Notes: a model not told the origin generated them from the letters alone. Counted from the first letter of the stretch, positions 22,753 through 32,646 are shown. The stretch is 64,000 nucleotides of DNA from Lutimonas saemankumensis (GCF_020171465.1 NZ_JAIUZR010000003.1:682001-746000); one strand, 5' to 3'. Made by a program: numbers and translations.

Positions 22753-23969
22753 TAACTGCTTAAATAATTGATTACCGATGTTTGTAAGTAATAGTCTTTA
22801 ATCGCCTCTATCTGACCAAGTTGAAACTTCAGCTGTAATTCCTGTACATCAAGGATTTCAATAAAATCAAGATTCCCAGATTCGTATCCTTTCATTAATA
22901 TTTCTTCAGCGTTCTTGGCATGTTCCAAGTTGCTTACCTGGGTATTATAGGTCGCCCTTGCAGCCCGTCTTCCATGAATTGCATGATCCATCATCTGCTG
23001 TAATTTATTGAATTGATTCTGTTTGCTCGCATTGATTTCTATTTGCATCAGTTCATGTTGTTTTGAACTGGACTTGTACTTTTTATTAAAGATCGGAATA
23101 GAAAGAGATATCATGGGCATAAATATATCTTTACCATTGTCCGCAAAATCCATATCCGGCCTTTTTTCAACAGGAATATAATCAAATCCCAGACCAATCA
23201 TTGGGCTTTTGTCTTTCTGATTCAATAATTCCTCCTGCTCAACGGATGCATAAAGTTTTTCATACTTCAGTAGTTCAGGATGCATTTGCAATTTATCTGA
23301 TTCAAACTCAAAATCAGATTCCGGAAGGGGCAATTCATCTCTCAGGTAAATTTCTTCTGAAGGCCCCCTGTTTAAAAGACCATTTAAAAAAGCCTGTTCA
23401 GCCTTATATTTATGGTTAACAAGTTCTTTCAACTCCAATAATTCATTAATTCTTATTTGCAATCGCAATACACTTACAGCCGAAGCTTTTCCCGTTTCCA
23501 CTGAACTCAAGGCAAGGGTTTCATAAACTTTGAGCAAATCAATGTTCTTATTTATAAACTTATCTTTGGCCCGGAGTGCATAAAGTTTGTAGTAACTATC
23601 AGATATTTGCATGCTAAGTTTTCTTTTAGCAATGACTATTTCCTGATATTGAGCATCACTTAAACTTGAAGCATAGTTTTCCCTGGCCGTAATTGATCCA
23701 AACCAAGGCAGCATTTGCTTTAATGAAAATTTCATTTTCTGAGCTCCTGTTCTGGTTTCGGGTTCACTGACAAAATATCCGTAGCTAAATTCCGTGTTAG
23801 GAATTGAATTCACTTCATTTACCTTTTCTGCAGTGATCTCGTACCGAGCCTCAAACTTTTTAATTTCGGGATTATTTTCCAATCCTATGCCAATCAATGA
23901 CTCCAGATCCTGTCCAGAAAGCTGCATAGAAATGGTTAAACAATATACTATTGTGATTATTCTTTTCAT
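22752..23969 (-). CDS. TolC-family outer-membrane efflux channel (CusC-like)
   Basis: A 405-residue outer-membrane factor that forms the exit duct for the CusBA-type pump. It has an N-terminal signal peptide (to about residue 18, LSGQ) and two long coiled-coil helical repeats typical of OEP domains ([80 protein letters not shown]). The [14 protein letters not shown] segment is a common end of the second repeat. It lies 7 bp after cusA and overlaps copA by one base, so it is co-transcribed with the metal transporters. Channel specificity cannot be read from sequence. Confidence 0.9.
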   Translation of the reverse strand: MKRIITIVYCLTISMQLSGQDLESLIGIGLENNPEIKKFEARYEITAEKVNEVNSIPNTEFSYGYFVSEPETRTGAQKMKFSLKQMLPWFGSITARENYASSLSDAQYQEIVIAKRKLSMQISDSYYKLYALRAKDKFINKNIDLLKVYETLALSSVETGKASAVSVLRLQIRINELLELKELVNHKYKAEQAFLNGLLNRGPSEEIYLRDELPLPESDFEFESDKLQMHPELLKYEKLYASVEQEELLNQKDKSPMIGLGFDYIPVEKRPDMDFADNGKDIFMPMISLSIPIFNKKYKSSSKQHELMQIEINASKQNQFNKLQQMMDHAIHGRRAARATYNTQVSNLEHAKNAEEILMKGYESGNLDFIEILDVQELQLKFQLGQIEAIKDYYLQTSVINYLSS

Positions 23970-23976
23970 GATCTTA

Positions 23977-26900
23977 CTATTTTTTTAATTTCATTTCGGC
24001 TCGAATACTATACAAGACAGGAACTACAAAAAGTGTTATCAAAGCGATAAGCATTCCACCAAAGGCCGGTATAGCCATAGGAATCATAATATCACTTCCT
24101 CTACCTGTAGAGGTCAATATGGGCAACAATGCCAAAAGGGTAGTGGCCGTTGTCATCAAACAGGGCCTGATTCTTTTTTGCCCCGCTTCAATTACAGATT
24201 TCCTCAAAGAAACATGATCCTGCGGATTATTTTTTGAAAAAGTCTGATTTAAATAGGTAGCCATCACAACACCGTCATCTGTGGCAATCCCAAAGAGCGC
24301 AATAAATCCTACCCATACAGCAACACTTAAATTAACCGGGTGCATCTGGAACAAGGCCCTTATGTTTTCTCCAAAAAATGAGAAGTTCATGAACCATTCC
24401 TGTCCATAGAGCCAGAGCATGATAAATCCACCTGAAAATGCAACCGCTATTCCTGAAAATACCATAAGTGAAGTACCCACCGATCTAAATTGCAGATAGA
24501 GAATGATAAAAATGATGACAAGTGCCAGGGGAACAACAAAACTCAATGTCTTTTCCGCCCTGACCTGATTTTCATAGGATCCTGTAAACTGAAAGTTTAT
24601 GCCTTTTGGGACTTTCAAGGAACCCTCATCAATTTTTTGATTGATCAGGTCCTGAGCGTTTTCAACAACAGACACTTCAGCATATTCATTCTGTTTGTCA
24701 AACAGAACGTAACCCACTAAAAATGTATCTTCACTTTTTATAACCTGCGGTCCTTTTTCATATCTGATTTCAGCCATTTCACTCAAAGGAACCTGGGTTC
24801 CTTTAGCCACAGTAATGTAAATGTTTTCGAGGTCTGTGGGGCTGGATCTAAGTTCACGCGGATATCTTACACGAACGGCGTACCTTTCTCTACCCTCTAT
24901 GGTTTGGGTTAAAACCTTCCCACCAACGGCAATTTCCAGCACTTCCTGCACCTGGTCAATTCGGACACCATAGCGAGCAAGTTTTTCCCGGTCTATATCG
25001 ATGATCAGATAGGGTTTTCCAACGATCCTGTCTGCAAAAACAGATTCTTTTTTAACGCCCTCGGCTTCTTTGAGAATTTCTTCCAGTTCCATTCCAAATT
25101 TCTCGATCTGCTCCAGATTCTGACCTTTTACCTTGATTCCCATTGGGGCCCTCATTCCAGTTTGCAGCATGATCAGCCTGGTTTCTATGGGTTGTAACTT
25201 AGGAGCTGAAGTCACACCTGGCAAATCAGTCACTCTTATGATCTCATTCCAAATATCATCGGCCGAATTGATCTCAGGTCTCCAGTTCCGAAAATAAACA
25301 CCATTGGGGTCAGGGATCAAATCTGAAGCAGATATATCCGACTCAAGCACTACAGATTTCTCAGTATTATTCGGGTTTGCCAGTCGCCCCCCATCTTTCA
25401 AAACAAAAGAACCATCACTGTTGACTTTAAATCGTTGTCTCTGTCCGTTTTTGTTCAACAGGTATTCAGGTTTATACTGAATTATGTTTTCATACATAGA
25501 AAGTGGAGCAGGATCCAGAGAAGATTCTGTTCTGCCTGCCTTGCCCACTACGGTCTCTATCTCGGGAATTCCAGCCACTGCCATATCCAATTGCTGAAGT
25601 ACTCTTTTGTTTTCAGTAATTCCGGAATGGGGCATAGAAGTTGGCATCAACAAGAAAGTACCCTCATTCAGGGCCGGCATAAATTCTTTCCCGGTATTTT
25701 TCATGATCAGGAATCCAATAATTAAAAGCCCAAGAGGCAGGCTAAGAAATAGAAGCTTGTTATCAAGTGCCCAATTCAAGATTCGTGTATAGTAATGTTG
25801 AAACACACGAAAAACAATCAATAATCCAAAACAGATCAGCGCTACAAATATCAAATTCATCAGCAGGCTCTGTTGCACTCCCAAAGGCCTCCAGTACGCT
25901 GCCAATGCTACAACAATGGTAACAGAGGTTAAGCCAATTTTTAAGTGACGCTCCCTTTCTTTTAAAAGGTATCCATAAATTCTAAGGAGATTGATCAGGG
26001 CGAATCCAAGAAGTACCAAGCCCAGAATTTCCCCGTAATATAAGGCTGTAGAACCCAGGACAATTAGCAAGGCATTACCACCAAGGTTGAAAATTTTAGA
26101 CTGATCTTTCCTTCTGAATATAAGGGCAGCAAATGGAGGAATCAAGAATAGTGCTACAAGTAAAGAGGCAATTAAGGCAAAAGTTTTGGTGAAAGCCAAT
26201 GGTCTGAAAAGTTTGCCTTCTGCACCGATCATTGTAAATACGGGAATAAAACTTATGATCGTGGTCAGTACTGCGGTCACAATGGCCCCTGATACTTCCT
26301 TCGTGGCCTTAAAAACGATCTTTTCAACAGAAAGTCCTTTGGTATTTGATTCTAAATGACGAATCATATTTTCTGACAGTATCACCCCGATATCCACCAT
26401 GGTACCAATGGCAATGGCTATTCCTGAAAGAGCCACTATATTGGCATCTACTTCAAACATTTTCATCGCTATAAAAACCATGAGTACCGCAATAGGCAAA
26501 AGAGCTGAAATAAGAATGGAAGCCCTCAAATTATAAACCATGATTACAATAACCAAAATGGTAATAAGGATCTCAAGGGTGAGTGCCTCGTTCAGTGTCC
26601 CAAGAGTTTCCTGGATCAGCTGACTTCGATCGTAAAAAGGAACTATGGTTAATTGAGAGGTGCGACCATCTTTTAAAATTTTAGAGGGTAGCCCCAGGCT
26701 CATTTCCTGTATTTTTTCCTTGACCGATTCAATCACCTTCATCGGATTGGCACCGTATCTTCCGGTTACCACACCACCAACAACTTCAGCTCCTTCCTTA
26801 TCAAGGATTCCTCTTCTTGAGGCAGGGCCAATAAAGACTCTCGCAACATCTTTTATCCTGATCGAGGTAAAATCTTTGGAATCCACAACAGCATTTTCAA

Positions 26901-27681
26901 TATCACTGATACTTTTAATATAACCCAGGCCTCTTATCAGATATTCTGCCTGATTAATTTCAAGGGTTTGTGCGCCAATATCCTTGTTGGATTCCTTCAC
27001 CGCCTTTACGATCTGGGAAAGACTGATTCTGTATTGACGCATTTTTTCAGGATTAACATCTACCTGGTATTCCTGAACAAACCCTCCAATGGAGGCCACT
27101 TCGGAAACTCCCTTTGCCGTGGATAATCCAAATTTTACATAGTAGTCCTGTATGCTTCTCAATTCCTGCAAGTTCCATCCTCCTGTAACGTTTCCATTTT
27201 CATCCCTGCCTTCGAGGGTGTACCAAAAAATCTGGCCCAGCCCCGTTGCATCAGGCCCCAGGGAAGGGCTCACATCATCCGGTAAGAGTCCGGCGGGAAG
27301 CGAATTCAGTTTTTCAAGTATTCTTGTCCGACTCCAATAAAACTCTATATCATCCTCAAAAATGACATAAATTGAAGAAAATCCGAACATCGAAGAACTT
27401 CTGATCGTTTTTACCCCGGGAATTCCAAGCAGGGAAGTTGTTAGTGGATAAGAAATCTGATCCTCAATATCCTGAGGTGACTTGCCCGGCCATTTAGTAA
27501 AAACGATTTGTTGATTTTCACCAAGATCCGGAATGGCATCAACTGCAACAGGATTATCAGGAAGAAATGGCAGGTTCCAGTTGAAAGGTGCTGTACTCAA
27601 TCCCCACCCAAAAAACAGAAGGAGAAGTAAAACAGCTATTAATTTGTTTTCTATAAAGAATTGAATGCTTTTGTTTAGCAT
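23977..27681 (-). CDS. cusA: CusA/CzcA-family heavy-metal RND efflux pump
   Basis: The inner-membrane proton-driven pump that moves Cu(I)/Ag(I), or other metals, from periplasm to outside through the adaptor and channel. It has 1234 residues, clearly longer than the usual ~1040. The N-terminus shows WNLPFLPDNPVAVDAIPDLGENQQIVFTKW-like RND entry sequence, then porter domains, IAIAIGTMVDIGVILSENM in TM4 and GIATDDGVVMATYL in TM10. The segment NTGKEFMPALNEGTFLLMP matches the metal-RND signature, and nearby Met residues suit a Cu/Ag site. The extra length is a block of hydrophobic helices (about residues 535-660) between the TM6 region and the second half. First pump gene of the operon. Confidence 0.94.
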   Translation of the reverse strand: MLNKSIQFFIENKLIAVLLLLLFFGWGLSTAPFNWNLPFLPDNPVAVDAIPDLGENQQIVFTKWPGKSPQDIEDQISYPLTTSLLGIPGVKTIRSSSMFGFSSIYVIFEDDIEFYWSRTRILEKLNSLPAGLLPDDVSPSLGPDATGLGQIFWYTLEGRDENGNVTGGWNLQELRSIQDYYVKFGLSTAKGVSEVASIGGFVQEYQVDVNPEKMRQYRISLSQIVKAVKESNKDIGAQTLEINQAEYLIRGLGYIKSISDIENAVVDSKDFTSIRIKDVARVFIGPASRRGILDKEGAEVVGGVVTGRYGANPMKVIESVKEKIQEMSLGLPSKILKDGRTSQLTIVPFYDRSQLIQETLGTLNEALTLEILITILVIVIMVYNLRASILISALLPIAVLMVFIAMKMFEVDANIVALSGIAIAIGTMVDIGVILSENMIRHLESNTKGLSVEKIVFKATKEVSGAIVTAVLTTIISFIPVFTMIGAEGKLFRPLAFTKTFALIASLLVALFLIPPFAALIFRRKDQSKIFNLGGNALLIVLGSTALYYGEILGLVLLGFALINLLRIYGYLLKERERHLKIGLTSVTIVVALAAYWRPLGVQQSLLMNLIFVALICFGLLIVFRVFQHYYTRILNWALDNKLLFLSLPLGLLIIGFLIMKNTGKEFMPALNEGTFLLMPTSMPHSGITENKRVLQQLDMAVAGIPEIETVVGKAGRTESSLDPAPLSMYENIIQYKPEYLLNKNGQRQRFKVNSDGSFVLKDGGRLANPNNTEKSVVLESDISASDLIPDPNGVYFRNWRPEINSADDIWNEIIRVTDLPGVTSAPKLQPIETRLIMLQTGMRAPMGIKVKGQNLEQIEKFGMELEEILKEAEGVKKESVFADRIVGKPYLIIDIDREKLARYGVRIDQVQEVLEIAVGGKVLTQTIEGRERYAVRVRYPRELRSSPTDLENIYITVAKGTQVPLSEMAEIRYEKGPQVIKSEDTFLVGYVLFDKQNEYAEVSVVENAQDLINQKIDEGSLKVPKGINFQFTGSYENQVRAEKTLSFVVPLALVIIFIILYLQFRSVGTSLMVFSGIAVAFSGGFIMLWLYGQEWFMNFSFFGENIRALFQMHPVNLSVAVWVGFIALFGIATDDGVVMATYLNQTFSKNNPQDHVSLRKSVIEAGQKRIRPCLMTTATTLLALLPILTSTGRGSDIMIPMAIPAFGGMLIALITLFVVPVLYSIRAEMKLKK

Positions 27682-27784
27682 AATTTTGATAATTAAACAG
27701 TGAGACTTAGATGTACAATAACATCAATAATCATTCATTCCACGGAAGTGTTCCCGTAAAATAAAAAAGCCGGTTGTTTAAAAA

Positions 27785-28198
27785 TCAAATGAGATAGACT
27801 TCATCAAGCTTGTATATTGACTTGATCAGAGGAGGAGGTAAATAATGTTTGCCAAAATCTGGGCTTTTTTCAGCACTTTCAAAAAGGTAAAGATGTGTTT
27901 GTACAAACGTTGCCACAAACACCTGCTGTTTCAGTGAAAGTTCGTGGGACCGTTTTAGTTCGTCCTGACCTTCAACGGTGAGCTGGTCTTCAGAACAGCA
28001 ATCTTTCTTTACAGTTTCGCAATCCGAAGACTCCTCAGGCTGGGGTGTTTCCATTCCACAGGATTCTGCTTTGACAAAATAACTTTTGTCTACAAGAGTG
28101 TCCCCGCAATAATGCATATGCATGGTAAAGGAAGTTGTAGAAAACAAAACTACAACAGCCATACAAACTGACATTATTTTATGGAATACCTCTTTCAT
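27785..28198 (-). CDS. HYC_CC_PP-type small cysteine-rich exported protein
   Basis: A 137-residue protein starting at 28198, which gives a normal signal peptide (KIMSVCMAVVVLFSTTSFTM); an upstream Met at 28237 adds an unlikely leader. It carries the motifs HYCG (residues 29-32), a CC pair in KKDCCSEDQ, and the C-terminal PPPL segment (YLPPPLIKSI) that name the HYC_CC_PP family of Bacteroidota. Several more Cys (ESCGME, SDCE) could bind Cu(I). It lies 103 bp upstream of the CusA-like gene and is the first gene of the copper operon. Function is not established; periplasmic copper binding or sensing is inferred from context. Confidence 0.82.
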   Translation of the reverse strand: MKEVFHKIMSVCMAVVVLFSTTSFTMHMHYCGDTLVDKSYFVKAESCGMETPQPEESSDCETVKKDCCSEDQLTVEGQDELKRSHELSLKQQVFVATFVQTHLYLFESAEKSPDFGKHYLPPPLIKSIYKLDEVYLI

Positions 28199-28206
28199 TC
28201 TGATTG

Positions 28207-28214
28207 CAAAATTA
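28207..28214 (-). promoter_or_regulatory. -7 box for the copper efflux operon
   Basis: On the minus strand TAATTTTG matches TAnnTTTG, 8 bp upstream of the HYC_CC_PP start. A TTG lies at 28231-28233 as a possible -33 core with a short spacer. Transcription would start within a few bases of the ATG, giving an almost leaderless message. Confidence 0.45.
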
Positions 28215-28353
28215 CAACAAAAATAATTACCAATCACCTATTTTAATCTCTTTTGGGAAACTTATTTTTATTGATTTTAATTCTTAAACTGTTTGTTTAT
28301 AACGTTTTATTGACAATAATATTGAAAGGCTAATGGAAAGATTTCCTTCCGAA

Positions 28354-29019
28354 TCAGATCAATCCCATGTCTTTAGTCTTTGCGATCAAATGAATGGCAT
28401 TATTGGCCTTGAATTCAACTTTAAGCTTATTGAGTCTTTTTTCTATAGAGCTTAAACTTGCCGGTTTGATTTTGTTCTTTTTTAAATAGTCACTTATCTG
28501 ATCCTGAGAAAGACCTTTTGATAATTGATCAAGGAGGATAATATCAAAATCATCGATCTCAAAATGATGATTTGATTTCAAAGCATGTCTGACCTGGTCC
28601 GATAAAAAAACATCTCCGGTGAAAACCCTGGACAAAGCCTTGGAAAGATCCTTTAAACCATTTCTGCCTTTGCATACGTAGGCTTGTACCAATTTATTTT
28701 TAAACAGTCTTCTGACTACCTGAATTCTATCCTCTACTGAATAAATAATAACTTTTAAATCCGGAAAATTCGATTTAGCAGCCCTAGCAAGATCTTCCCC
28801 CGATTTAAGCTTTTGATTTCTGTAATCATTGTCAAAAGATAAATCCGAAATGAGCAGGTCATAAGGTTCGTTATCCAGAGCTGCTCGTTTCAATTTTAAA
28901 AGGGCATCATCGCAATACTGAACCTGCTGAATTTCCTCGATTCCGAGTTCAGCCAAAAAGGCAACGACACCTTTGTTGATATCATCCATGTCTTCGGCGA
29001 CTAGTACTTTTCTAAACAT
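28354..29019 (-). CDS. NarL/LuxR-type response regulator
   Basis: A 221-residue regulator. The receiver domain occupies residues 1-135, with acidic pair AEDMDD and phospho-acceptor Asp in LLISDLSF, the conserved Ser/Thr position in VIIYSVED, and Lys in YVCKGRNG. The C-terminal helix-turn-helix (about 155-215) reads LDQLSKGLSQDQISDYLKKN...SLSSIEKRLNKLK, a degenerate LuxR-type DNA-binding domain. It starts 2 bp after the TPR histidine kinase gene, so the two are almost certainly partners. Its position next to the copper operon makes metal or envelope stress a possible signal, but nothing in the sequence proves it. Confidence 0.88.
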   Translation of the reverse strand: MFRKVLVAEDMDDINKGVVAFLAELGIEEIQQVQYCDDALLKLKRAALDNEPYDLLISDLSFDNDYRNQKLKSGEDLARAAKSNFPDLKVIIYSVEDRIQVVRRLFKNKLVQAYVCKGRNGLKDLSKALSRVFTGDVFLSDQVRHALKSNHHFEIDDFDIILLDQLSKGLSQDQISDYLKKNKIKPASLSSIEKRLNKLKVEFKANNAIHLIAKTKDMGLI

Positions 29020-29021
29020 AG

Positions 29022-30959
29022 CTATATAATTATTGAGGCTTTAAACCCCTTTCCGGTTGATGAGACCAAGGTAATCTTACCATTTAAACTATGAATACGG
29101 TTTTCCACATTTAACAAACCATTATTTTTTGCCAGCTCACAGCCAACCCCGTTGTCTTTGTAGATCACTTCTATTTTCCAATTGGTTTTCTTGAAGGATA
29201 GCACAACAAGATCAGCCTTGCTGTGTTTGGCCATGTTGGTCATTAGCTCCTGTAAAACACGATATAACCCCCTTTTCTTCAGGATATCAACTTCTGACCA
29301 ATTGATTTGGTTAATACCTTTGGTAATCACATTTAGATTTTCATTTTTATAGGCCGTAAAAAGGTCAGCAAGAGACTCCTCAAAGTCTTTTTCTACATTA
29401 AGTTCATTGTTCTCCCTCGAGATATCCCTGGTCTTTTGGTAAATCTGTTCCAGGTTATCAATGATATGAACCTGTTTTGATTCCGCCTTGTCCATCTGAT
29501 TCATGACCTGATACAGGTCATTGGCCACCTCATCGTGTAATTTTTTCGAAATTCTGGTTTCGGTTCTGTAGACCTCTTCAACCTTTTCCCGCTTATAATT
29601 GTTTCTAATCGTTACGGTAACAACAATAAACCCCAGTATTGATATAACTCCCAAACCAATATAGATGATATTCTGTTGTTTTGATTTTCGAAGTTCAAGT
29701 TCATTTTCAAGTTCCTTCATTTTCAAGCTGGCAAGTTCCTCCCTGTTTTGTTGGGTGTCAAATTTGTATTTACCAAAAATATGGGTTAGGCCTTTTTTTG
29801 ATGTTTCAAGGCTGTCTTTTAAATATATATACCTTGTAGCATACCTTTTATACTCCCCGGAATCCTCCCTGGCCTGCTTCATAAGTATTTTCAATCCTTC
29901 GATTTGCTCATCTAATTTATTCGCCTCCCTGGCCAGGCTGTAAAATTTATTTGAGTGATACTTTCCCTTTTCCGGATTCAATTCAGCGTAGAGCCAGGCA
30001 AGCTTTCTATGGATCTCGATCTGTTCTCTCAAATACCCTTCTTTTTTGCTTACATCTAACAGATCGAGCAATTCCTTTTCATACTGAACATCTTTGGTTC
30101 TCAGCCATTTTGAGTAGGCCAGGTTCGCACGGACCCGAATTCTTTCACTACCATCCTTATGGATCAGGTCATGATCAAGTACTTGTCGACATAATTCTTC
30201 GGACCGGTCGTAGTCTCCTAAATACCTGTAAACGTTCGCCACGTTACTTAAATAGAGAAGCCGGTTTTTTTCTACTGGTGTTGTTTGAATCGCCTTATCA
30301 TACCAGTAGAGTGCCTCAGGATAGTCTGATTCACTTTTGGAAATGATGGCCAGGTTATTATACAGACTTGCTTTGGTTATTGAATCGGCAAAATTCTTCA
30401 ATAACTCCAAGGCCTCTAAGGACAGTTCCATACTTTCAGCATCGTTCCCGCTTTCTTCCAGAATGATTGCCATATTGAGAAGATTCTGAGCAATTTGGAC
30501 ACTATCCATATTCGCTTTGTTCGATTTCAACAACCCAATAACATCGGAATGATAGATAAAGCTCGAATCATTTTGATGCTGCTTTGAATGAATACGTGCC
30601 AGTCTTTTATAACTATTTGAAATAAATGCCGTGTCCTTCAGTTTCTGCGCCAGTTGCTTATACTTGTATGAAACAACTTTTGCACTGTCCATCATTTTTA
30701 ATTTATACAAGAAATATGACTTTCTTTTAAAGATCAAAAGCTGTAAACTATCATTGTTTTCTTCTATGGCCTGAGCCAGGGCTTCATTCATGATTTCAAG
30801 ACCAGCATGAAAATCCGCATTGCTTTTAGAAGGAAGCCTTTCGATCTGGGAGTACCTTGATCCGCTTTTTGAAAGATCTTCTGAAGGAAAGGATTCAGTT
30901 TTAGGTTTGCAACTGATCATAACAAGTATGATACAGAAAATCGATAGACGCAATGGCAA
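29022..30959 (-). CDS. TPR-containing sensor histidine kinase (HisKA_3 type)
   Basis: A 645-residue lipoprotein-like or anchored sensor. The signal ends in LVMISC (Cys17). Periplasmic TPR repeats cover about 60-400 (for example SLYNNLAIISKSESDYPEALYWYDKAI and YLSNVANVYRYLGDYDRSEELCRQVL). A coiled coil (LASLKMKELENELELRKSKQQ) leads into a transmembrane helix (IIYIGLGVISILGFIVVTVTI). The HisKA_3 dimerisation box is KLHDEVANDLYQVMNQMD with the phospho-His, and the HATPase domain contains ELMTNMAKHSKAD and YKDNGVGC. It signals to the response regulator 2 bp downstream. The stimulus is unknown. A lipobox plus an internal TM segment is seen in other Bacteroidota TPR kinases. Confidence 0.9.
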   Translation of the reverse strand: MPLRLSIFCIILVMISCKPKTESFPSEDLSKSGSRYSQIERLPSKSNADFHAGLEIMNEALAQAIEENNDSLQLLIFKRKSYFLYKLKMMDSAKVVSYKYKQLAQKLKDTAFISNSYKRLARIHSKQHQNDSSFIYHSDVIGLLKSNKANMDSVQIAQNLLNMAIILEESGNDAESMELSLEALELLKNFADSITKASLYNNLAIISKSESDYPEALYWYDKAIQTTPVEKNRLLYLSNVANVYRYLGDYDRSEELCRQVLDHDLIHKDGSERIRVRANLAYSKWLRTKDVQYEKELLDLLDVSKKEGYLREQIEIHRKLAWLYAELNPEKGKYHSNKFYSLAREANKLDEQIEGLKILMKQAREDSGEYKRYATRYIYLKDSLETSKKGLTHIFGKYKFDTQQNREELASLKMKELENELELRKSKQQNIIYIGLGVISILGFIVVTVTIRNNYKREKVEEVYRTETRISKKLHDEVANDLYQVMNQMDKAESKQVHIIDNLEQIYQKTRDISRENNELNVEKDFEESLADLFTAYKNENLNVITKGINQINWSEVDILKKRGLYRVLQELMTNMAKHSKADLVVLSFKKTNWKIEVIYKDNGVGCELAKNNGLLNVENRIHSLNGKITLVSSTGKGFKASIII

Positions 30960-31089
30960 AATAATTTATTGGTTTTCAAGCGAGGCTAAGATAATTTTTA
31001 TTACTAACTAAAAAAATGATTATTATTAGTTCCTTGAGCCTTACCGTATCGTAAACTAATGCAATATTTGTGTATTTTGCAAATCAAGA

Positions 31090-31506
31090 ATGAATCAATT
31101 TTTATCAAATACTATCATGATCAAAGTAGTTGCCGGAGTTATTAAGAAAGATGCACAGTATTTTATAGCAAGGCGAGCCAGTCATAAAGACCAACCCGGA
31201 AAATGGGAATTTCCCGGAGGTAAAATTGAAACAGCCGAAAGTCCGGAAATGGCTCTGGAAAGAGAATTGTATGAGGAATTTAAGATAAGGACCCAAACAG
31301 GAAAGTACCTGATTCAAAGTATTTGTGATTATAGTGACTTCCAGATTCAGCTTTTGGCCTATGAATCAAAATATCTGAGTGGTGAGTTCGAGCTATCTGA
31401 TCATGACAAGATCGCCTGGGTGGAATTGCAGGAAATGGATCGGTTTGACATGAATAAAGCTGATTATCCCATCATTGAGTTTTTAAAGAACAGAAGCCAA
31501 AAATAA
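31090..31506 (+). CDS. Nudix hydrolase, MutT/8-oxo-dGTP diphosphatase-like
   Basis: A 138-residue cytoplasmic pyrophosphohydrolase. The Nudix box reads GKIETAESPEMALERELYEE, matching GX5EX7REUXEE with all metal-binding glutamates. The usual final Gly is replaced by Lys. Substrate-side residues KWEFPGGK and the N-terminal VVAGVIKKDAQYFIARR fit the MutT group that cleans 8-oxo-dGTP. A second in-frame ATG at 31117 (MIKVVAGVI) is the more usual family start; I keep the longer form as possible. Single gene, divergent from the TPR kinase. Substrate is inferred from family resemblance. Confidence 0.9.
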   Translation: MNQFLSNTIMIKVVAGVIKKDAQYFIARRASHKDQPGKWEFPGGKIETAESPEMALERELYEEFKIRTQTGKYLIQSICDYSDFQIQLLAYESKYLSGEFELSDHDKIAWVELQEMDRFDMNKADYPIIEFLKNRSQK

Positions 31507-31570
31507 ATTCGAAATTCAGCAAAGAAATTGCCTGAAATTCAAGTTGATAACTTTGTTTAAAAAATATATT

Positions 31571-31621
31571 TTTGAATTGAGATTTTGGTGTACCTTTGCA
31601 AAAAATTTCAGGGGCCCTGAA
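31571..31621 (+). promoter_or_regulatory. Promoter with overlapping palindromic operator for the HAD phosphatase gene
   Basis: TTTG (31571-31574) and TACCTTTG (31591-31598) form a Bacteroidota-type promoter with a somewhat short 16-bp spacer. Just at the expected start point is the 15-bp palindrome TTCAGGG-G-CCCTGAA (31607-31621), whose arms match perfectly. A regulator or an RNA hairpin at the 5' end is possible. Confidence 0.5.
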
Positions 31622-31652
31622 TAATGATTCCCTCCTGAAGAAATTATATTGA

Positions 31653-32474
31653 ATGCAAACCCAATTAATCTGTTCTGACATTGACGGAACACTTTTGAAC
31701 AAAGAAAGAGAATTGTCAGAAAGGACCAAAAGCGTTATCAAAGAGCTTTCCCATATTCCATTTATTTTGATCTCCTCCCGTATGCCTCAGGCCATGGAGC
31801 ATCTGCAGGATGAACTTGACATCAGTCATTTGCCGTTGATCTGTTATAACGGAGGATATATGGTTCAAGGTGAACAGGTTCTTCAAAGTACGGAGATCAA
31901 CATCGAAACGAGTAAATCCGTTGCAGAATTTTGTCTTCATTCCAGGGTTCATTGCAGCTTGTACCACGGACGAGAATGGTATGTGGAGGAAATGGATTAC
32001 TGGGCAAAGCGCGAGAGTCATAATACCAAGGTAGACCCCGAATTGCAATCTGTTAGAAAAACCCTGGAAACCTGGGAGGATCAGGGTAAAGGGGCGCACA
32101 AGATCATGTGCATGGGAGAACCCAATGTGTTAGATCAGCTGGTAGACTTTATCAACAACTACTATAAAGATGAAATTATCGGATACCGTTCTAAACCAAC
32201 CTATCTTGAAATTTCACCAAGACAAATTTCCAAAAAAACCGCTTTGGAAACCCTGATGAGCCTTGAATATCCGGAAATTGACCTGGAGCAGGTGATGGCC
32301 TTTGGTGATAATCATAATGATATTGACATGTTACGCTCGGTAGGAATTGGCGTTGCCGTGGAAAACGGGATAGCAGAAGCCAGGGAGGCCGCCTCATTTC
32401 AAACCACTTGCAACATCGATGACGGAGTAGCTGATTTTATGGAAAAGAACCTTGTTCTTTCCGAAGCGATCTAA
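31653..32474 (+). CDS. HAD-superfamily Cof-type sugar phosphatase
   Basis: A 273-residue cytoplasmic phosphatase of the Cof/YbjI subfamily (HAD type IIB). Motif I is SDIDGTLL (Asp9, Asp11); motif II a Ser in ILISSRMP; motif III a Lys in EISPRQISKKTALETL; and motif IV AFGDNHNDIDMLRSVG with the two metal-binding Asp. The cap domain covers about 85-190. These enzymes dephosphorylate sugar phosphates, PLP or FMN; the substrate cannot be fixed here. It is monocistronic with its own promoter and palindrome. Confidence 0.92.
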   Translation: MQTQLICSDIDGTLLNKERELSERTKSVIKELSHIPFILISSRMPQAMEHLQDELDISHLPLICYNGGYMVQGEQVLQSTEINIETSKSVAEFCLHSRVHCSLYHGREWYVEEMDYWAKRESHNTKVDPELQSVRKTLETWEDQGKGAHKIMCMGEPNVLDQLVDFINNYYKDEIIGYRSKPTYLEISPRQISKKTALETLMSLEYPEIDLEQVMAFGDNHNDIDMLRSVGIGVAVENGIAEAREAASFQTTCNIDDGVADFMEKNLVLSEAI

Positions 32475-32646
32475 GGGCCCTGCCAAAAAATTTTGTTGCC
32501 GAGATTCCATTTGGCCGAAAAAACAGATGTCATATTTTTTTGGATTCTAGAAGGATCAAATTCAATATTTCTTTGAATTTTTTTCTGCTTTTATAATACC
32601 TGTGAAAGCAGTATCTTCACGGATGAATTAACTTAATATTTTTATA

